Assembly: GCA_964016885.1 (NCBI GenBank)
Contig: OZ024740.1
Location: forward strand, 295,775,670-295,839,669
Length of the DNA: 64,000 nt
Direction of reading: 5' to 3'
From: Eledone cirrhosa
Taxonomy: Eukaryota > Mollusca > Cephalopoda > Octopoda > Eledonidae
The position numbers were made by a program, and so were the translations under genes. Below, piece after piece: positions 61,401 to 64,000 of the stretch. The first letter of the stretch is position 1. Each line of letters begins with the position of its first letter. A model generated the notes under the pieces. The model was not told where the DNA came from. It searched no databases and was given only the letters and a program-made list of their open reading frames with translations.

Positions 61401-61911
61401 GACCGATTAACCCTTTGAGGCTATTACACCCCTCTCTATCGGGGCAGGCCCCTACGTAGTCCCAGCGTGCATCTAGGATACCATTCCAGTCCCCCACTAA
61501 TAGCAAGGAGCGGGACGTCCCCAGAAAAGTCTCCAGACGATGGAAGAAGTCCGGCCGCATTGACCCGAAAGGGCCGTAGGCGGCTACCAACCTAAACGCT
61601 CCGCCTTTACCACTGCCAAGGTCCAGAACCACTAGTCGACCCTCCGGGTCCAAATGTACCATCTGTGTTGCGAGACCCAGATGTTTTTGCAGCAGAACGA
61701 CAACTCCACCCCCACCTCCGGGCTGACAGAGAGATGCGTGCATCTCAAAGTCATCAAAGGTGGGGGCCAGCTGTCGCACGTTGCTGATCCGGGCCTCGCA
61801 AATAACCATCACATCTATACGTTGTGACCTGAGGTCATTTAGAAGCATTGCTTGCTTCCAAGTTGAGCCCAGGCCACGCGCATTTAAACAGCCTACTCTT
61901 AGCATAGCCAT
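58474..61911 (-). CDS. LINE ORF2 protein, endonuclease plus reverse transcriptase
   Basis: 1,145 residues from the first ATG (61,909-61,911) to TAG. The frame is open back to the ORF1 stop, so a GTG at 61,935 is only a formal start; the ATG sits four codons before the endonuclease begins. Numbered from the ATG, the endonuclease has N10 (LNARGL), E39 (CEARI), Y112 (AAYGP), D141/N143 (GDWN), D202 (YLDRFLV) and D226/H227 (SDH), the full apurinic-endonuclease-like set. The RT has FRPITLLN at 517-524, catalytic D587 (LDQSKAFD), RQGCPLS at 646-652, YADD at 686-689, NRDKS at 719-723 and LLGVWFG at 752-758, followed by GGLG at 848-851. A C-terminal knuckle has C1008, C1011, H1020, C1025. The enzyme should nick the target and prime cDNA synthesis from it. 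No RNase H domain is evident. All catalytic residues are present, so the protein is probably functional. Confidence 0.93.
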   Translation of the reverse strand: MAMLRVGCLNARGLGSTWKQAMLLNDLRSQRIDVMVICEARISNVRQLAPTFDDFEMHASLCQPGGGGGVVVLLQKHLGLATQMVHLDPEGRLVVLDLGSGKGGAFRLVAAYGPFGSMRPDFFHRLETFLGTSRSLLLVGDWNGILDARWDYVGACPDREGCNSLKGLIGRFDLADRYRLDFPTAPTWTWANRSGSSRSYLDRFLVRIKDKDFLSCPKMRIVGYSDHKLVTCMVNLDRTHRQGPGYWKLNLSLPASRAYRNRISTLVKERLTGAIVNSRWWVSLKREIRVVSIEFSKVLAADRNRKERELVDRVEEAIRSGDVARVLASRTALSQFFDAKHEGCVVRSKIRALGNEGTKAVSWARVTEANSGTKSTIRSLRDLDGRAILEPKQMCEAFQRHFARLFGRGGEPVGNVDFGPYLDGLPRLSDREAKSCEEPISAAEIEDVLSQCGKRKSPGLDGLPYELYLAMPDLFPDLLEAVYCNWQQNGRIPCTVTKGVVTLVRKDENKGDEISNFRPITLLNTELQILAKVLAKRLALVVGNLVGDAQTCAIPSRSIHDNLHLMRYIIERVGNEPGFGGALINLDQSKAFDRVDHGYLDAVLAAAGFGPVFRGWITAMHSSRICSRVKVNGYLSEPFKIARSIRQGCPLSSLLYVLTLEPLLRKLELLQGIPLEPGLRKAVSAYADDVTVMVSTASEIEAVGTLLEEYEKFTGAKLNRDKSIGLQLGTWRGRPMPSDSVVGRWTEGPVKLLGVWFGPDLQVEKNWAEVTNRVFALTQKWASCKLSLKGRAEVANTYIASVIYYRLTVVPCPRETLTKMERALFQFLWKRRAPMVRRSICCQHPSKGGLGMPWLMMRKHALRLRHLYVFLTGQPVWASFVRRTFPRLVSLTELQSWVKQRPRKLGAWHTECAQALTALWQADPVISGDSTATFYRGLVRIRCDDALGEALDMEEDELASLFGRTFSPGPMDNFQKSLAWQCYRGALPVRERLYRHGRPGRDPAKKICPRCVCDEETVAHALVHCSGVADLWGYVEQLLSRVGPIRLTTESIVMIKPPPPFKDEAEAVFLCVIAMAKEVVWWTRLKGLRSGTFLSGQQLVRFFRYHFGRRIRMEREVLHPSRFYERWVKVARMARVNGPSLYIRL

Positions 61912-61935
61912 GTTGGTGGTGAAGAGAAAAGGCAC

Positions 61936-63714
61936 TTACCTCTCTGCGTCCCGGGTATCGGGCTGCACAATTTCCATTAGGGTGGGGGATGGGTTGTTGG
62001 GTGGGGTGGTGGTTTGTGGAAGTGTGGGGGCATCAGTGTGTTGTGTGGTTGGGGAGCTTGGAGTTGTGAGGGTGTTTGGGGAGGGGGTGGGATAGTTTTT
62101 TAGGAGGACGCGGTTAATGGGCCCGACGCAGGGGGGACCCACGTCCTCTTTAAAATTGTTTTTTAAAGTTTTATAGGTGTCCTGTGGGGCCTTAATCATT
62201 TTGAGGTGGGGGAAATCCCCTGCCTGGGTGAAGTTAGGCCCTTGTGTTTTTATTAGATTGTTGTTGTACACAATGTTTAACAGTTTTTTGTTTCTTGTAT
62301 TTATGTATGTGTATGCATGTTTTTGTTTTTGTGTGGTGTTTTTTGTTTGCTGTTGTGAGCTCTTTTGTGTTGGTGTCAGTGTTATGTTTTGGGGAGGGTT
62401 TTTTTTCATTTGTGTGTCTGAGGTGTGTTTTCTTTTTTTTCTTTTGATTGTGTGGAAGTGCTCCTCCTCGTCTGACGACGAACTAGGGTCATCTTCCGCG
62501 TTGGAGGGGAGGGGTATATTTTCGGGTTGTGTTTGCGGTACGGGTGTTTTGGAAATTGTTTTTGTTTTTTGAGTGGAGGGGATGGGTTGGACATTGTTTT
62601 GTTTTGGTTTGAGCTGTGGTGGTTGTTTTTGTAGTGGTAGTTGTGGTGATTGTGTTGGTTGTGCAGCTGTTGGTGGTGTAGGCAGGATTGGGGTTTTCTT
62701 ATTAAGTTGGGGACAGACAGCCCTCAGGTGACCTCTGGTTCCGCAGAGGTAACACGAGGGCCGTCTACCCTCAACGGTAATGTTGATGAAGGTTAGATCA
62801 TCCAGTATGACGCGTTCAGGGATCTGGGCGATCCTTTCGGGCCTCATTTGAACTACAAGTTCGAGGCTCGTTCCACTGAACGCGTCACCCGATGCCTTTC
62901 CCATGGACACCAGCATGTCATCCTCCAGGTCCAGAAAACCTGTCAAAACCCACCATATGTCCATAATCGGCAGGATGGTGTGGATTTTTATTTTTTGTGT
63001 TCTTCTACCCATGTACGTAGGGTAGAAGGTGTATGCGGTGGATGTGATTGGTTTGATGGACAGTTTCACTGCTGTGTCCCTGTCCTTCATGAGAATGGAT
63101 AGACTCCCGTAGAGTCTATCCTTCTGAATGAAGGTGATGTCCTTCATGACGTCTTTTAAAACCAGCTCTATCTCGCTCTGTGATGGTTGAGCTGGTTTTT
63201 TACTTTTGTTCGAGATTGTCCTAAACATGACCGTGTTTAGGAGTCTCTGGCTTTTTAGTTCCGGGGGGGAATGGATTGTGAATGAACCATTTTCCCCGTA
63301 CACTATATATTTTTTCGCATCCGCCAGTAGCTCCTTCGCTTTTGTTATATCTACTGGCAGATAGTCGAGGGTTTTCCTTGTCGTCTCGGCGAAGGAGAAA
63401 TTTTGTTTGTTTGTGTTGTTGTTGTCGTTGGTGGTGTTGTTGTTATCATTGTTGTTGTTGTCACCGTTATTGGTCTTGTTGTTGTTATTGTTATTGGTGT
63501 TGTTTTCGTCCGTCGCATTGTTGTTGTTGCTGTTGCCGCTGGTTCTTTGAGTTGTTGCCATGGCAACGTCAAGTTGTCGGTTAACAGGTGGAGAGAATTC
63601 TTCCTCTGGCTGACCTTTCTTCTTGACCTCTGCTACTGTGACAGTGGCAGGGGGAAGCTGTAAGTTCATCTTCCCCTTTCCTCCTTCGAATTTTGGTGAA
63701 GAAGCTTCGGCCAT
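61936..63714 (-). CDS. LINE ORF1 protein, RNA-binding CCHC zinc-knuckle protein
   Basis: A 592-residue protein starting at an ATG with G at +4 and ending in TAA. Residues 61-103 are an asparagine-rich tract with some T, D and K. Residues about 110-315 look like a folded domain, possibly RRM-like, but I cannot confirm the fold. A single CCHC knuckle follows: C321, C324, H329, C334, spacing C-X2-C-X4-H-X4-C, reading CYLCGTRGH at its start. The C-terminal 250 residues are P/Q/T/N-rich and disordered-looking. They hold a Ser/acidic cluster (408-418) directly before a basic stretch, KRKKRK at 424-429, a likely nuclear localisation signal. By analogy with other LINE ORF1 proteins, it should coat the element RNA and form the ribonucleoprotein for integration. 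It lies directly upstream of ORF2 in the same frame. The sense strand is A/C-rich here, unlike ORF2. No frameshift or internal stop. Confidence 0.9.
   Translation of the reverse strand: MAEASSPKFEGGKGKMNLQLPPATVTVAEVKKKGQPEEEFSPPVNRQLDVAMATTQRTSGNSNNNNATDENNTNNNNNNKTNNGDNNNNDNNNTTNDNNNTNKQNFSFAETTRKTLDYLPVDITKAKELLADAKKYIVYGENGSFTIHSPPELKSQRLLNTVMFRTISNKSKKPAQPSQSEIELVLKDVMKDITFIQKDRLYGSLSILMKDRDTAVKLSIKPITSTAYTFYPTYMGRRTQKIKIHTILPIMDIWWVLTGFLDLEDDMLVSMGKASGDAFSGTSLELVVQMRPERIAQIPERVILDDLTFINITVEGRRPSCYLCGTRGHLRAVCPQLNKKTPILPTPPTAAQPTQSPQLPLQKQPPQLKPKQNNVQPIPSTQKTKTISKTPVPQTQPENIPLPSNAEDDPSSSSDEEEHFHTIKRKKRKHTSDTQMKKNPPQNITLTPTQKSSQQQTKNTTQKQKHAYTYINTRNKKLLNIVYNNNLIKTQGPNFTQAGDFPHLKMIKAPQDTYKTLKNNFKEDVGPPCVGPINRVLLKNYPTPSPNTLTTPSSPTTQHTDAPTLPQTTTPPNNPSPTLMEIVQPDTRDAER
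61980..62006 (+). other. Potential G-quadruplex motif 1
   Basis: On the plus strand, G-runs at 61,980-61,982, 61,984-61,988, 61,991-61,993, 61,999-62,001 and 62,003-62,006 have loops of 1-5 nt, meeting the usual four-run rule. It lies antisense to the 3' end of ORF1. Confidence 0.6.
62070..62091 (+). other. Potential G-quadruplex motif 2
   Basis: G-runs at 62,070-62,072, 62,078-62,081, 62,083-62,087 and 62,089-62,091 have loops of 5, 1 and 1 nt. Short loops favour stable folding. It lies antisense to ORF1, about 65 bp from the first motif. Confidence 0.65.
63406..63534 (-). repeat. AAC/AAT triplet-rich tract encoding poly-Asn in ORF1
   Basis: The plus strand shows GTT/ATT/GTC triplets in long runs. 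On the sense strand these encode about 30 Asn among residues 61-103 of ORF1. Length polymorphism between element copies is expected. The tract stays in frame. Confidence 0.85.
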
Positions 63715-63930
63715 TTAAAAAAATATTGACTTTTCAACAAGAAAAAACTTTTTTTTTGTTTAACTATTTCGCCTAAAGGCGTAGAATATTTTGAGAGACT
63801 GACCAGATCAAAGTTTGACCTGGCAGTCCCTCTACAAAATGGTACAAAAATTAAAGTTATCAGACAAGAATTTCTATAGAAATTTAAACAGAACTTACTC
63901 AGCAAGTTATACGCGTGTGTCCATCCCAGA
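63715..63930 (-). promoter_or_regulatory. LINE 5' UTR with three palindromic elements
   Basis: About 215 bp between the element's 5' edge and the ORF1 ATG. LINEs of this kind usually carry an internal promoter here, but no specific factor site is recognised. Dense secondary-structure potential is visible: a 16-bp perfect palindrome at 63,869-63,884 (AATTTCTATAGAAATT), an imperfect hairpin at 63,797-63,828 (arms GACCAGATCAAA and TTTGACCTGG), and CGCCTAAAGGCG at 63,770-63,781. An A/T homopolymer-rich stretch (63,717-63,760) lies just before the start codon. Confidence 0.6.
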
Positions 63931-63949
63931 GATAGATAGATAGATAGAT
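63931..63949. repeat. (GATA)n microsatellite at the LINE 5' junction
   Basis: Four GATA units plus GAT lie between the element's 5' UTR and the resumed satellite. The satellite itself contains only isolated TAGATAG, so this run is either the true 5' end of the element or was created at the junction by slippage during second-strand joining. Confidence 0.8.
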
Positions 63950-63951
63950 GG

Positions 63952-63967
63952 ATATATTATATAGATA
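63952..63967. repeat. Target-site duplication, copy at the LINE 5' side
   Basis: Second copy of the 16-bp sequence at 58,194-58,209, continuing into GTGAGCGTACC. That rare monomer variant matches only the one near 55,914 in this window. Confidence 0.75.
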
Positions 63968-64000
63968 GTGAGCGTACCTGAGAATATATTATATAGACAG
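63952..64000. repeat. Satellite array resumes
   Basis: The 32-bp monomer pattern continues in register after the LINE and runs off the window. The first full monomer is the GTGAGCG variant, followed by ACCTGAG. Confidence 0.95.

Larger units (their letters stand above)
58210..63951 (-). mobile_element. Full-length two-ORF LINE, Tx1/L1-like, inserted in the satellite
   Basis: A 5.7-kb unit in which every sequence property changes from the flanks: it is GC- and CpG-rich in ORF2 and has two long adjacent ORFs on one strand. Order in the sense direction is 5' UTR, ORF1 with a CCHC knuckle, ORF2 with endonuclease then RT then CCHC, and a short 3' UTR ending just after AATAAA. There are no terminal repeats, as expected for a non-LTR element. 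A 16-bp direct repeat flanks it. The RT core (LDQSKAFDRVDHGYL, then RQGCPLS, then YADD) reads as Tx1/L1-like, but assignment to a named family is by memory of motifs only. Both frames are intact, so the copy may be retrotransposition-competent. Confidence 0.93.

Noticed and set aside
58555..61459. Several plus-strand ORFs of 63-118 aa
   Set aside because: All lie antisense to ORF2, which has clear catalytic motifs; they show no recognisable domain.
61912..61935. GTG at 61,933-61,935 as the ORF2 start
   Set aside because: It is merely the first codon after the ORF1 stop. A eukaryotic element would more likely use the ATG at 61,909-61,911, which lies just before the endonuclease domain.
62177..62572. 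Plus-strand 131-aa hydrophobic Phe/Val/Cys-rich ORF
   Set aside because: It is the antisense shadow of the A/C-rich ORF1 region; the apparent hydrophobicity comes from G/T-rich codons.
63282..63663. Plus-strand Cys- or Val-rich ORFs
   Set aside because: They are antisense reading of the Asn-codon triplet tract of ORF1.
63666..63905. 79-aa minus-strand ORF in the 5' UTR overlapping the ORF1 start
   Set aside because: It overlaps the leader and ORF1 in another frame, with no domain and a low-complexity Lys/Phe/Ser end. An upstream ORF cannot be fully excluded but there is no support.
58210..63951. LTR retrotransposon or retrovirus-like element
   Set aside because: No terminal repeats, protease, integrase or RNase H motif; the endonuclease-RT order and CCHC ends are those of a LINE.

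Overview
The window is non-coding satellite DNA interrupted by one complete retrotransposon. Bases 1-58,209 are a single uninterrupted tandem array of an AT-rich monomer of 32 bp (31 bp in some variants), about 1,800 copies. The array already runs at base 1 and is still running at base 64,000, so neither edge of the locus is in view. No tRNA, rRNA, snRNA, CRISPR array or host protein-coding gene was recognised.

Organism: a eukaryote, almost certainly an animal. The evidence is a giant homogeneous satellite with higher-order structure, and a two-ORF non-LTR retrotransposon (LINE) with an apurinic-type endonuclease, reverse transcriptase and CCHC zinc knuckles. The RT looks closest to the Tx1/L1 group, which is known mainly from aquatic animals such as fish, frogs and marine invertebrates. 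The species cannot be fixed from this sequence.

Layout: (1) Bases 1 to about 28,990 form an array domain whose higher-order units begin with a diagnostic GGCACTGACTGG monomer followed by CAATAAG. It contains a 3,530-bp tandem duplication (about 11,640-19,646). (2) About 28,990-49,650 is a domain of nearly identical multi-kilobase duplications: a 5,228-bp period (29,001-34,169 repeated at 34,229-39,396) and a 4,835-bp period (39,361 to about 43,800 repeated at 44,196 to about 48,635). (3) About 49,650-58,209 is a domain resembling the left one, with a 1,594-bp period. (4) Bases 58,210-63,951 are a full-length LINE on the minus strand: a 5' UTR with palindromes (63,715-63,930), ORF1 (61,936-63,714, 592 aa, one CCHC knuckle), ORF2 (58,474-61,911, endonuclease, RT and C-terminal CCHC), and a short hairpin-rich 3' UTR. 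(5) From 63,952 the satellite resumes in register.

How the parts relate: the element sits inside one satellite monomer and is bounded by a 16-bp direct repeat. An unoccupied copy of the same junction, including a rare variant monomer, lies at about 55,850-55,930. This gives an internal empty site and shows a clean target-primed insertion. Both ORFs are open with all expected catalytic motifs, so the insertion is young and possibly active. The most interesting points are the satellite-LINE relationship, the recent kilobase-scale amplification of the array, and the stop-restart junction between ORF1 and ORF2.
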